A DNA stretch of 64,000 bases, from positions 1-64,000 of the forward strand of contig NZ_CP035490.1 of NCBI RefSeq assembly GCF_004135205.1, in the 5' to 3' direction. The position numbers and the translations under genes were made by a program. The notes under the pieces are model-generated. The model was not told the DNA's origin. It ran no database searches and saw only the letters and a list, made by a program, of their open reading frames with translations. This DNA is from Hahella sp. KA22. GTDB taxonomy: Bacteria > Pseudomonadota > Gammaproteobacteria > Pseudomonadales > Oleiphilaceae. The stretch's first letter is position 1. Each line of letters begins with the position of its first letter. Below are positions 45,240 through 54,620 of this stretch, piece by piece.

Positions 45240-46310
45240 GTGCAACTGAATAAAATTCCCGCCACTGTCGTCACTGGATTTCTTGGCAGCGGCAAGACCA
45301 CCCTGCTGTCCAATCTGTTGAAACAAGCCAACGGCAAACGCATCGCAGTGATCGTCAATGAATTCGGCGAGCTGGATATCGACGCCGACCTCCTGCGCAA
45401 TTGCCCGCTGGATTGCGACGACAACGCCGCCACGCAAACGGAATCCGGCATTTACGAACTCGCCAACGGCTGTATCTGTTGCACGGTGGAAGAGGAATTT
45501 CTGCCGGTAATGCAGAAGCTGGTGGAGCGCCGCGACCAGATCGACCACATTCTGATTGAGACCTCCGGTCTGGCGCTGCCCAAACCATTGGTGCAGGCGT
45601 TCAACTGGCCGGACATCAAACAGTTCTGCACCGTGGATGCGGTCATTACCGTGGTGGACGGCCCGGCTGTGGCGGCAGGCCGCTTCGCTCACGACCCGGA
45701 ACGGGTGGAGCAACAGCGTCTGGCGGATGACAGCCTCGATCACAACCCCAGCCTGCAGGAGCTGCTGGACGACCAGCTCAGCTCGGCGGATCTGGTGGTT
45801 ATCAGTAAGAGCGACTGCCTTGATGAAAACGCCCGCGCACAGGCGCTGCAACTGGTGCAGGCGAAGCTGCCTGAGCGGGTGAAAACGCTGTTCGTCGCCA
45901 ATGGCGAGGTGGATTCGCAAGTGCTGATCGGGCTGGAAGCGGCGACGGAAGAGCGCATCGAAGCCATTCACACCCATCATGATCATCACCATGATCACGG
46001 TCATCACCACCGCCACGCCCATGACGATTTCGACTCCTGCGTCATTACCCTGGGCGCCGTGGACAGCGACAAGCTCCTGGCGATTACCCGCGACCTCATC
46101 AGCGCCAATACGATCTATCGGGTCAAAGGCTTCGTCGCCAACGGCGATAAACCAATGCGCCAAGTGGTGCAGGCGGTGGGCGACCGTATCGCCCACTATT
46201 TCGACCGCCTGTGGGGCGCAGACGAAGACCGTAAAACCCGCCTGGTGTTTATCGGCCAGGGCATTGACGCCTCCGCTCTACGTGACGCCCTGAGCGCGGC
46301 GGAAGTCTGA
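45240..46310 (+). CDS. cobW: CobW-type metal-chaperone GTPase
   Basis: 356 residues of the COG0523 GTPase family. Walker A is GFLGSGKTT near residues 13-21, the metal site is GCICCTV near residue 80, ISKSD is the guanine-specificity motif, and a histidine-rich linker (THHDHHHDHGHHHRHAHDD) lies near residue 245. The start is GTG at 45240, where homology begins. It is four bases upstream of cobN, so it probably delivers or senses cobalt for the CobN chelatase. No cobalamin riboswitch precedes it. Confidence 0.92.
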   Translation: MQLNKIPATVVTGFLGSGKTTLLSNLLKQANGKRIAVIVNEFGELDIDADLLRNCPLDCDDNAATQTESGIYELANGCICCTVEEEFLPVMQKLVERRDQIDHILIETSGLALPKPLVQAFNWPDIKQFCTVDAVITVVDGPAVAAGRFAHDPERVEQQRLADDSLDHNPSLQELLDDQLSSADLVVISKSDCLDENARAQALQLVQAKLPERVKTLFVANGEVDSQVLIGLEAATEERIEAIHTHHDHHHDHGHHHRHAHDDFDSCVITLGAVDSDKLLAITRDLISANTIYRVKGFVANGDKPMRQVVQAVGDRIAHYFDRLWGADEDRKTRLVFIGQGIDASALRDALSAAEV

Positions 46311-46314
46311 GTCC

Positions 46315-49300
46315 ATGCATCTGCTGGCGGCGCAACCAGGCGGTTTCAATGACGGCGAAGGCATCGTCGATCTGCAACAAACGCCAGCGGATCTGGTGAT
46401 TCTCACTGCGGCGGACGGCGCGCTTGCGCTGCTCGCCCAGGAGGCGGAGACGCTACCGGATGATTATCCCAGCCTGCGCCTCGCCAACTGGATGCACCTG
46501 AGCAAGCCGGCGGCTTTCGACCTCTACCGGGACCAGGTGCTGGACCACGCCAAAGTCGTGGTGTTGTCGCTGCTAGGCGGCGCGTCTTACTGGCCCTATG
46601 GACTGGAGCAATTGCAGGACTGGGCGCAGCGTCCCGGACGCACATTGATTGTGGTTCCTGGCGATGATGGCGAAGACCAGCAACTGCTGAACAGCGGCAA
46701 CGTCGACGTCGTCTGCGCTCGCCGCGTCTGGCGCTATCTGCGTGAAGGCGGGCGCGGCAATAGCGAACAGCTTTTCCGTTATCTTGCGACAGTATTTTTT
46801 GGTCAGGAACTTCCCTGGCTGGAGCCCAAGGTCATTCCGCGCTCGTTGATTTATCACCCGGCAATCGCCGACGCCACCCTGCAGGATTGGCGCAACGAGT
46901 GGCGCGCGGACCAGCCCACTATCCTGCTGTTGTTCTATCGCAGTCACCTGCAGGAAGCCAACACCGCAATGTTCGACGGCCTGATTCGCGTACTGCAGGA
47001 ACAGGGTTTGAATCCGCTGCCGCTGGCGGTGGCCTCCTTGAAAGAGACGGTCTGCCTGGAGACGGTGGACCTGCTGTGCCAACGCAGCGCGGCGACAGTG
47101 ATTCTCAACACCACCGCTTTCGCGCTGCAAAGCGCCGGCAATGCGTCTCTGTCATCAACGCCCACTGACTATGCCCACCCACTGAGCGTCGACCTCCCTA
47201 TTTTGCAGGTGATTCTCGCTTCCAGCAGCGAAGCGGACTGGCGTGAACAAAGCGGCGGCCTGCGCTCCCGGGATATCGCCATGCACATCGCGCTGCCGGA
47301 ACTCGACGGGAGGATCATCACCCGCGCCGTGGGATTCAAAGACTCCGATCATTACAGCGAACGCTGTCAGTTGAGTGTAGTGCGTTATGTATTGCAGGAA
47401 GAACGCGCCCGCTTTGTCGCGGAACTGGCGCTGCGCTGGAGCCGTCTGAGCGCCAAGCCCAACGCCCATAAGCGGATTGCGCTGGTGCTCGCCAACTACC
47501 CGACGCGCGACGGCCGCATCGGCAACGGCGTCGGCCTGGATACACCGCGTTCCACCCTGAACCTGTTGCGAGGCATGCAGGCGGCGGGATACCCGGTGTC
47601 GGATATTCCGGAAAACTCCGCCGCGCTGATCGAACTGTTGCAGTCATCCGTCACCAATAATCCGGATACCCTTGAACTGCTTCCCTGTCAGCAAAGCATG
47701 GCCCTGGCGGACTACGAAGCCAGCTTCAATCGCCTGCCGGAGCGCTGTCGACAGGCTGTACTGGAGCGCTGGGGCGCGCCACAGCAGGATCCCAAATGTC
47801 GCGCCGGCAGGTTGATGCTGTCCGGCGTCCGCCTGGGGGAAACCTTCGTCGGCATTCAGCCTGCGCGGGGCTATAACATGGATCTCGCCGCTAATTACCA
47901 TGATCCCGACCTGATCCCGCCTCACAGCTACCTGGCTTTCTATTTCTGGCTGCGCCACGCCTATGAGGTCGACGCCATCGTGCATGTGGGCAAGCACGGC
48001 AATCTGGAATGGCTGCCGGGAAAAGGCGTGGCCCTGTCAGAGCAGTGCTGGCCGGACATTGCTCTTGGCCCCATGCCGCATATCTATCCCTTTATCGTCA
48101 ATGATCCCGGTGAAGGCGCGCAGGCCAAACGCCGCGCCCAGGCGGTGATCATCGACCATCTGATGCCGCCCATGACCCGGGCGGAAGTCTATGGCGAGCT
48201 GGCGGAACTGGAGCGCATGGTGGATGAGTATTATCAGGCCATGGGCCTGGATGCGCGTCGAGAAAATCACCTGCGTCGTGAAATTCTGCAAAAAGCCCGC
48301 AGCGCCCATGTGCTGACGGAACTGCCCCAGGCAGGCGCGGATTCGGACGATAACGCCGTACTGCAGGAACTGGACACTTACCTCTGCGACATCAAAGAAG
48401 CGCAGATCCGCGATGGCCTGCATTGTCTGGGAGAACTGCCGGAGCCTATGCAGATGCGCGACACCCTGACAGCGCTGGTGCGATTGCCCCGTGGCGAGCA
48501 GCCTGATGATCGCGGCCTGTTGCATGCGCTGGCGGCGGATCTGCAGATGTCCGTCAATGGCGATGACGCATTCGATCCACTGCAACCACAAGCCCGCCTC
48601 TGGCGAGGCGCACGGCCGCAGCCTCTGGTCGCGCTGTTGCAGTCAGTCTGGCGTACGGAACAGCATACGCGGGAACGTCTGGAGCTTTATGCGCAACAAC
48701 TGGTTGAGCAGTATGTGCTGAGTGACGCGCCGTTAATCGAGCTGCGCGACAGCCTGCCCAGCGTCAGCGCCCTGCTCGTTTACATACAAACCGTACTGAA
48801 GCCTGCGTTGCAACGTAGCGCCGACAACGAAATTCAACACAGCCTGCGCGCGCTGGCGGGACGCTTCGTGCCTCCCGGCCCCAGCGGCGCACCCACGCGC
48901 GGACGTCTGGACACGCTCCCCACCGGGCGTAATTTCTATGCCGTGGACAGCCGCGCGATTCCGTCCAAAACCGCCTGGGAACTGGGTCAGGCGTCAGCGG
49001 AGCAAGTAGTGCTGCGCCACCTGCAGGAGCACGGCGACTACCCCAGGCAAATCGGTCTGTCGGTCTGGGGCACCGCCACCATGCGCACCGGCGGCGACGA
49101 TATCGCGCAAGCCTTCGCTCTGATGGGCGTGAAACCGGTGTGGGCGCCCGGCTCTCATCGTGTGGTGGACTTCGAAATCATACCGGCGTTCTATCTGAAC
49201 CGCCCCCGCGTGGACGTGACTCTGCGGGTGTCCGGTTTCTTTCGCGACGCTTTCCCCAATGTCATCAAGCTGTTTGACGCCGCCGTGCAAAAACTGGCGG

Positions 49301-50130
49301 AACTGGAAGAGCCCGGCGATAGCAATCTCATTCAACGTCATATCCGGGAACGGGAGGCGCAACTGACGGCCGCCGGCGCAACAGCGCAAGAAGCCAGACG
49401 ACAGGCGGGGTTCCGCGTTTTCGGCAGCAAACCCGGCGCCTACGGAGCAGGGCTTCAGGGCCTGATCGACGAGCGCTGCTGGGAAACGCCCAACGACCTC
49501 GCCCGCGCCTATGTGCAGTGGGGCGGCTACGCTTACGGTCAAAATGAAGCGGGAGAAGAGGCCTTCGGCGCGTTCAGTTACCGCCTCGGCCAACTGGAAG
49601 TGGTGATGCAAAATCAGGATAACCGGGAGCACGATATCCTGGATTCCGACGATTACTATCAGTTCCAGGGCGGCATGACCAATGCCGTCAGCGTGTTGCG
49701 GGGGGATGCGCCCAGCGTCTATCTCAACGATCACAGCAATCCCGCTGCGCCGAAAATACGCACGCTGAAAGAGGAGCTTAACCGGGTCATTCGCTCACGG
49801 GTGACCAATCCAAAATGGATCGCCGCCATGCAGCGACACTCTTACAAAGGCGCTTTCGAAATGGCCGCCAGCGTCGACTACCTGTTCGCCTATGACGCCA
49901 CCACAGGGTTGGTGGACGACTACCAGTACGCCAATGTCAGCGACGCCCTCGCCTTCGACGCCGCCAATCAGGCCTTTATGCGCGAACATAACCCGCAGGC
50001 GTTGCAGGAAATGGCGGAGCGTCTGCTGGAAGCCATGCAGCGTGGGCTCTGGCAAGAGCCGGGGAATTATCGGGAGCGCATTGAATCGCTGCTGCTGGAA
50101 CTGGATGAAAGGGCGGAGGAAAGTTTTTAA
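46315..50130 (+). CDS. cobN: Cobaltochelatase large subunit CobN
   Basis: 1271 residues, the usual CobN size. It binds hydrogenobyrinic acid a,c-diamide and inserts cobalt, driven by an AAA+/VWA partner. Family blocks include KRIALVLANYPTRDGRIGNGVGLDTP, HVGKHGNLEWLPGKGVALS (the H-G-x-L-E-W motif), RGRLDTLPTGRNFYAVDSRAIPSKTAWELG, LSVWGTATMRTGGDDIAQAFALMG and AYGQNEAGEEAF. The likely partner is the ChlI/D fusion encoded at 16 kb, since no separate cobS/cobT are seen. It could not be ChlH given the cobW linkage. Confidence 0.93.
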   Translation: MHLLAAQPGGFNDGEGIVDLQQTPADLVILTAADGALALLAQEAETLPDDYPSLRLANWMHLSKPAAFDLYRDQVLDHAKVVVLSLLGGASYWPYGLEQLQDWAQRPGRTLIVVPGDDGEDQQLLNSGNVDVVCARRVWRYLREGGRGNSEQLFRYLATVFFGQELPWLEPKVIPRSLIYHPAIADATLQDWRNEWRADQPTILLLFYRSHLQEANTAMFDGLIRVLQEQGLNPLPLAVASLKETVCLETVDLLCQRSAATVILNTTAFALQSAGNASLSSTPTDYAHPLSVDLPILQVILASSSEADWREQSGGLRSRDIAMHIALPELDGRIITRAVGFKDSDHYSERCQLSVVRYVLQEERARFVAELALRWSRLSAKPNAHKRIALVLANYPTRDGRIGNGVGLDTPRSTLNLLRGMQAAGYPVSDIPENSAALIELLQSSVTNNPDTLELLPCQQSMALADYEASFNRLPERCRQAVLERWGAPQQDPKCRAGRLMLSGVRLGETFVGIQPARGYNMDLAANYHDPDLIPPHSYLAFYFWLRHAYEVDAIVHVGKHGNLEWLPGKGVALSEQCWPDIALGPMPHIYPFIVNDPGEGAQAKRRAQAVIIDHLMPPMTRAEVYGELAELERMVDEYYQAMGLDARRENHLRREILQKARSAHVLTELPQAGADSDDNAVLQELDTYLCDIKEAQIRDGLHCLGELPEPMQMRDTLTALVRLPRGEQPDDRGLLHALAADLQMSVNGDDAFDPLQPQARLWRGARPQPLVALLQSVWRTEQHTRERLELYAQQLVEQYVLSDAPLIELRDSLPSVSALLVYIQTVLKPALQRSADNEIQHSLRALAGRFVPPGPSGAPTRGRLDTLPTGRNFYAVDSRAIPSKTAWELGQASAEQVVLRHLQEHGDYPRQIGLSVWGTATMRTGGDDIAQAFALMGVKPVWAPGSHRVVDFEIIPAFYLNRPRVDVTLRVSGFFRDAFPNVIKLFDAAVQKLAELEEPGDSNLIQRHIREREAQLTAAGATAQEARRQAGFRVFGSKPGAYGAGLQGLIDERCWETPNDLARAYVQWGGYAYGQNEAGEEAFGAFSYRLGQLEVVMQNQDNREHDILDSDDYYQFQGGMTNAVSVLRGDAPSVYLNDHSNPAAPKIRTLKEELNRVIRSRVTNPKWIAAMQRHSYKGAFEMAASVDYLFAYDATTGLVDDYQYANVSDALAFDAANQAFMREHNPQALQEMAERLLEAMQRGLWQEPGNYRERIESLLLELDERAEESF

Positions 50131-50155
50131 GGCCCGCCCCTTTTACGAACCCGCT

Positions 50156-50593
50156 CTAGTCGACTTTCTTTTCCAAAACGATCAGATGGTCTTTTCTATC
50201 GATCAAGGAGAAGCCGTGGCGTCTGTACAGATTTTTAGAGGGATTGCAGACGAAGGTTCTTAAGCGCAGCGTGGGAAGTTCTCGCACCCAGGCGGCGGTG
50301 AAGGCTCTTTGCAGGGCCTGACTGCCGACGCCGAGATTGCGGTATGCCGGCAGCACATGCAGGTCGCGGACGATGCAGGCTTCTTCATCAAACGCCAGAC
50401 GCAATACGCCGACTTTTTCGTCGCGGTAGAAAATATCGTAATTTTCGTGGTCGCCCCAGTATTTCGAAACCCGTTCCGGCGTCCACTCCATTTCATACTT
50501 ATTGAAATATTCCGCCATGCTCTCGCTGATAACGCGAGCGGCGAAGGAACTGTCGTCGGTTTCTCGGAGGTATACGTCCGTGTTGGCGTTCAT
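50156..50593 (-). CDS. GNAT family N-acetyltransferase
   Basis: 145 residues. The acetyl-CoA motif is LHVLPAYRNLGVGSQALQRAF, followed by LRTFVCNPSKNLYRRHGFSLIDRKDHLIVLEK. Substrate unknown. It is convergent with cobN, 25 bases away, and monocistronic. Confidence 0.85.
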   Translation of the reverse strand: MNANTDVYLRETDDSSFAARVISESMAEYFNKYEMEWTPERVSKYWGDHENYDIFYRDEKVGVLRLAFDEEACIVRDLHVLPAYRNLGVGSQALQRAFTAAWVRELPTLRLRTFVCNPSKNLYRRHGFSLIDRKDHLIVLEKKVD

Positions 50594-50799
50594 ATGGACA
50601 AAATACTAGTGATGTTGCGGTTATTGGGCCGCCGATAATAGCTTTTCTGTCCTTGCAACGCCACCATCTGCGGCCGAGAGCCCTGAAAATTAAAGGGTAG
50701 CGCCGTTTTTTCTCAGCTTTACGGACTAATCGTCGCCATAAAAAATAGACTCTAAGACCTAATACTTGAACGACGTTTATACAACCATGATTGCAAGAA

Positions 50800-51432
50800 T
50801 CATCTGGCGCCCAACTCAACACTGGGCGATTCACACTCTTCAGCTTCCTCTCTCCGCTGCTGATCCCGCTTGTGATAACGCCCCACCACCCAGCTCAGCA
50901 CCACAAATCCCATCAGGGACCACAGCAGCTCCCAGCCATTGAACACCCAGGCGCCGACGAGAGCGACCAGACAGTCCGCTGCAAACAGGGTCTGCCCCGC
51001 CTGCAGGTCATAGCGGTGCTCCGCCCAGACCGCGACAATATTCACCCCGCCCAGGGAAGCGCCATGACGCATGATCCAGGTCAGCCCCGCGCCAATCAGG
51101 CCGCCAGCGATCAAGGCCGCCAGCCATTGTGGCGTGGCCTGTAATGCAATCGACGCCATCAGCGCATCGCTCAACAGACTGACAAAAGCGATAGCCGCCA
51201 ACGACTTAAAGGTGAATGCGCGCCCCAAGGTAAGCCACGAAAGCACAAAGAAGGGGCAATTCAGCAGGAAAAACAGGCCGCCGAAACTCAGGGGAATCCA
51301 GTGCTCGATGATCAGCGCCCACCCGGCGACGCCACTGACCAGCAAGTGCGAGCTGTTGAGAAACACCAGCCCTAAGGCTACGAGGGCGCAGCCCTCAACG
51401 ATTGCCAGACCTTTACGCCACTGCACGGACAT
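50800..51432 (-). CDS. YitT-family membrane protein
   Basis: 210 residues with five hydrophobic segments, typical of the YitT/DUF161 group. LVSGVAGWALIIEHWIPLSFGGLFFLLNCPFFVLSW and HGASLGGVNIVAVWAEHRYDLQAGQT are the two characteristic blocks. The C-terminal 30 residues are charged. Function unknown for the family. An AGGAGCAGTAG sequence lies before the ATG. Confidence 0.85.
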   Translation of the reverse strand: MSVQWRKGLAIVEGCALVALGLVFLNSSHLLVSGVAGWALIIEHWIPLSFGGLFFLLNCPFFVLSWLTLGRAFTFKSLAAIAFVSLLSDALMASIALQATPQWLAALIAGGLIGAGLTWIMRHGASLGGVNIVAVWAEHRYDLQAGQTLFAADCLVALVGAWVFNGWELLWSLMGFVVLSWVVGRYHKRDQQRREEAEECESPSVELGAR

Positions 51433-51632
51433 CTACTGCTCCTGTATGTATGTGAGGATCGCTCAATACGCCGCCGCGTCGATGCCGGGATCGCCGGCGC
51501 TGGCGCGGGTTGAATCAAAGGGGGCTTACAGCAATATCCGGACCAGCGCCAGATTTCGCGTCCAGGCCAGATCCAAACGCCCGATAAGTACAAAAAACGA
51601 TCAACACAAAGCCTTAAGAGCTATAATTTATG

Positions 51633-51692
51633 AATCCGGCGGACAAATAGCTTTCTCACTGTTTATCCGCCTGCGCCTGCTCAGTCAGGCGC
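51633..51692. repeat. Degenerate relative of the five-hairpin repeat
   Basis: AATCCGGCGGACAAATAGCTT matches the end of copy 3 (AATCCGGCAGACAAATAGCTT) with one difference. It forms a stem GGCGGACAAATAG/CTGTTTATCCGCC, then a second perfect hairpin GCGCCTG/CAGGCGC. The rest of the element is missing or diverged. Confidence 0.6.
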
Positions 51693-51728
51693 TGCCTGTG
51701 CGTTAAAAAGATGTAGGAGGGCGAGAAA

Positions 51729-52238
51729 ATGTCTATTGCCTACCGAGTCAGACAGTACCTCAACAATCAACAGATCTCCTATGACGTCACCCACCATGTT
51801 TATAGCGAAGGCGCGGTACAGACCGCCATCGCCGCCCATGTGCCCTTTAAGAACATGGCCAAGGCCGTGGTGATGGAGGATCATGAAGGCCGCCACCTGA
51901 TGGCGGTGCTTCCCGCCATCAATAAAGTGCAGATGAGAAAGCTGGGCGCCCTCGTGCAGCGAGGCTTGAAGCTGGCGGATGAGAAGTCTCTGTCTTCCCT
52001 GTTCGACGATTGTTCCCTCGGCGCCATTCCCGCCGTCGGACTGGCCTATCAGATGGAAACCATCGTCGACGACGAGCTGCTGCGTTCAGCGGAGCTATAC
52101 CTGGAGGCGGGCGATCATCGGGAGCTGATCCATATGAATCATCAGCAATTCGAAACGCTGGTGCGGGACTGCAAACATGGCGACTTCAGCGCGCCTATCG
52201 GCAGCCCCTCCGCTTTTCACATGTTCGGGCGTTGGTGA
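51729..52238 (+). CDS. YbaK/prolyl-tRNA deacylase-domain protein
   Basis: 169 residues. The single YbaK/EbsC domain spans the whole protein: YDVTHHVYSEGAVQTAIAAHVPFKNMAKAVVMED (K46-like lysine in NMAKAV), LPAINKVQMRKLG and GAIPAVGLAYQMETIVDD. Related proteins clear misacylated tRNA in trans. GAGGGCGAG lies upstream of the ATG. Exact aminoacyl specificity cannot be read. Confidence 0.85.
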   Translation: MSIAYRVRQYLNNQQISYDVTHHVYSEGAVQTAIAAHVPFKNMAKAVVMEDHEGRHLMAVLPAINKVQMRKLGALVQRGLKLADEKSLSSLFDDCSLGAIPAVGLAYQMETIVDDELLRSAELYLEAGDHRELIHMNHQQFETLVRDCKHGDFSAPIGSPSAFHMFGRW

Positions 52239-52253
52239 ACGCCGCGCGGGCGC

Positions 52254-52928
52254 TTAATCCTGCAGCCAGATCAACTGGTAAGAGCGCCCGTCCGACTCAT
52301 AGGCAAGCACTATAAAATCGCCTTCCTTGGTGAGCTTCACGGGGGTTTCCTGCTGCGTCAACATGGCCGGCCCGACGCCGCCTTCCATATCCAGCATCCA
52401 GTTGGAGCCATCGAAATACAGCAGGCCGCTGCCGGTGTATATGTCGCGCAGGCCTTGGTCGTCGTAGGCGTTGAGCTCCACGAAGATCTGGTATTGGTCG
52501 GCCCTGAGCGCGTAAAGATCCATCCCGCCCACAAGATGCATTTGTTTGTTATCGCGGGAATAACTCATGAGTTCATAACCGCCCGCCGTTAATAACGACG
52601 TTTTCGCTTGAATGGAAACCTGCGGCTGGCTTTCCGACTGCGCCACGTCGGCGATCTTGTTGGAGGCGTCGGACATGCTCTCAATCCCCGCCGCCGGCGC
52701 CGGTAACTGGTTGAAGCCATATTGAGTGTTATTGGTCAGTCGCGGCGCCAGCGCCATCCCGACGCCCGCCAGCAACAAAACCACGGTAGGCGCGTTGAAG
52801 TTCGCGTAGATGCCCGTCTGCCGCGCTTCCGCGCCATGATTGGCGAGCTTGCCCCCGAAGAACAAAGCGACGCCGCTCAACACCAGCAACACGCTGGCGA
52901 TGGTGATGACAGCATTGAGAGTTTCCAT
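52254..52928 (-). CDS. Membrane-anchored protein of unknown function
   Basis: 224 residues. Two N-terminal hydrophobic helices (ITIASVLLVLSGVALFFGG and APTVVLLLAGVGMAL) are followed by a soluble part of about 160 residues. That part ends in beta-rich segments (LVGGMDLYALRADQYQIFVELNAYDDQG, FIVLAYESDGRSYQLIWLQD). Unrecognised. It is convergent with the YbaK-type gene. Confidence 0.65.
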   Translation of the reverse strand: METLNAVITIASVLLVLSGVALFFGGKLANHGAEARQTGIYANFNAPTVVLLLAGVGMALAPRLTNNTQYGFNQLPAPAAGIESMSDASNKIADVAQSESQPQVSIQAKTSLLTAGGYELMSYSRDNKQMHLVGGMDLYALRADQYQIFVELNAYDDQGLRDIYTGSGLLYFDGSNWMLDMEGGVGPAMLTQQETPVKLTKEGDFIVLAYESDGRSYQLIWLQD

Positions 52929-53129
52929 AATCCTCAGCCTTTATATTGTTATTGTCGCGTCGGCGCCGTTCAGGAACACATCGTCGCCTGTCAGGCGTCA
53001 GACAATTCGCCACTGATAGAGACTCTTGGTGATGTCTTATAAATTAGTCCTTTTTGTGACACAGTTCAAAAAATAATCACATAGAAGGCCAATAACGACA
53101 CAAAGACGCGGGAAACGGTTACGAAGGGA

Positions 53130-53618
53130 TTACAAAGAAGCGCTGATTGCAGAGACCTGATCGATCAACGCAATCTGGAACAAAGGCAGCTTACGGCCAG
53201 GGAAACGGGTGGAGTCGGAGTAGCCGATCAGAATAGCGCCAAAGGTTTCGTAGAACCCGGCGGCGTTGGGATCGCCCTGAATCATCATCAGGTGATAACC
53301 AGATTGATAGGCCCACAGCACCGCATGCTCCATCAGAGCGCGGCCGACGCCCTGACGCATATAGTCCGGGCGCACGAACAACGCGTCCATCTCAGTACAC
53401 ACCGGGGACAGCGCGCGCAAGGAATAGAAACCGGCGATTTCGCCGCTGCGGGCCACCGCCGTATATACCGTGTGTCGGGACATGTAGTCTTCGGAATAGG
53501 TCAATTCCGCGCGGCAGGCGTCCATAAACGCCTGGGAGTAGCCCCAGACCGCCTTGCTTTCCATGGCGATCTCACTCAATACAACACACTCTTCCGAGAA
53601 GGCTCGCCTAATCTTCAT
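53130..53618 (-). CDS. GNAT family N-acetyltransferase
   Basis: 162 residues. The acetyl-CoA motif LFVRPDYMRQGVGRALMEHAV and the C-terminal YETFGAILIGYSDSTRFPGRKLPLFQ are clear. Substrate unknown. It is the third GNAT gene in the window and has no operon partner. Confidence 0.87.
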   Translation of the reverse strand: MKIRRAFSEECVVLSEIAMESKAVWGYSQAFMDACRAELTYSEDYMSRHTVYTAVARSGEIAGFYSLRALSPVCTEMDALFVRPDYMRQGVGRALMEHAVLWAYQSGYHLMMIQGDPNAAGFYETFGAILIGYSDSTRFPGRKLPLFQIALIDQVSAISASL

Positions 53619-53781
53619 TGCCGATACTTCACACCAAACCTTGGCGAATCGTTAGCAAAACAAGCCCCAAGCCGGCCCGTCCGCAGGAAGACGGAGCGGA
53701 ACGGACCGGCGCAGGCAACTCTTTAATAATTCGGAATTTTTTTGAGGGGCCCTTATAGTGACACATCCGGACCCCGGAGTC

Positions 53782-54267
53782 TTAACAATATTTATGCTTA
53801 TTTCGCAATCCCGCCGTCAGCGTGGCGAATCCGGCCAACCCCATCAGCGCCAAAGTAGATGGCTGCGGAACATAGGTCACCGGACCATTGTGATCAATCA
53901 CCCACAGGTTGCCGCCCAAATGCGAGAACAACCAGCGAATGGAGGCGACGTCTGACAACAGCAATGTGAACCAATACGGTTTGACCACCGGTTCAGCGCC
54001 AATGAAACGCGGCGCCCGCGCCTCCACCTGAAACATTTCCTGCACGTAGGCGTCCAGCCAGTCATCCGCCTCACTCGACGCTTGCGCCTGACGCGGCTCA
54101 TACGGTCGATGTTCACTCACTGCAACGCGACCTTGCTTAGCCATTTCTCCCGCCTGGATTTGCGACGGGGTCCAAGTCGCCTCTTCCGCTTCCCCGATGA
54201 CGGAAGCCTGCGTCATACCCGTCAATAACAGAGCGCCCAGAAAACCAAGAAGTGTCACCTTTCGCAT
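53782..54267 (-). CDS. PEP-CTERM exported protein of unknown function
   Basis: 161 residues. The signal peptide MRKVTLLGFLGALLLTGMTQA is followed by a polar, unfolded-looking body. The end VPQPSTLALMGLAGFATLTAGLRNK is a PEP-CTERM tail: a P-x-P motif, a hydrophobic segment and a basic end. It should be processed by the exosortase at 37.7 kb, 15 kb away. The central part (WFTLLLSDVASIRWLFSHLGG) has no family match that I know. Confidence 0.75.
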   Translation of the reverse strand: MRKVTLLGFLGALLLTGMTQASVIGEAEEATWTPSQIQAGEMAKQGRVAVSEHRPYEPRQAQASSEADDWLDAYVQEMFQVEARAPRFIGAEPVVKPYWFTLLLSDVASIRWLFSHLGGNLWVIDHNGPVTYVPQPSTLALMGLAGFATLTAGLRNKHKYC

Positions 54268-54620
54268 TAATCGTCTCCTCTTATCATTCTGCGGCGCTAC
54301 AACGGTTCAACAAAAACTGCTGATAAGTTTTCAAGTTTCATACCAGAAAACCTGAATAACGCGGGCAATCTGAAAAAGAAAACCAATTAAAATAATTTCT
54401 CTTTTAAAAACAATATATTGAAAGAAAATAAAAAAGAGGAAATTACAATCAAAGCCAGCTTCGAGACGGGAAAATCCACGGGAAGTCCTAGGCAACACTT
54501 ACAAAACCGTTGCAATAAAGTAACTGGACTTTGCGGAAGGCCGCTGAAAACAGCGGAAACGCCCGGCTTAGCCGGGCATGGAGCGGTTGCAATACGGAAA
54601 CGCCGAAAGGACCAAAAGTG
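54268..54620. other. Intergenic region with two hairpins
   Basis: 353 bp. The left part is AT-rich and carries the upstream region of the PEP-CTERM gene. On the right CCGCTG-AAAA-CAGCGG (54541-54556) and GCCCGGC-TTA-GCCGGGC (54561-54577) are tandem stems. The latter could end the leftward ADH transcript, though its T run is weak. No gene is credible here. Confidence 0.5.
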
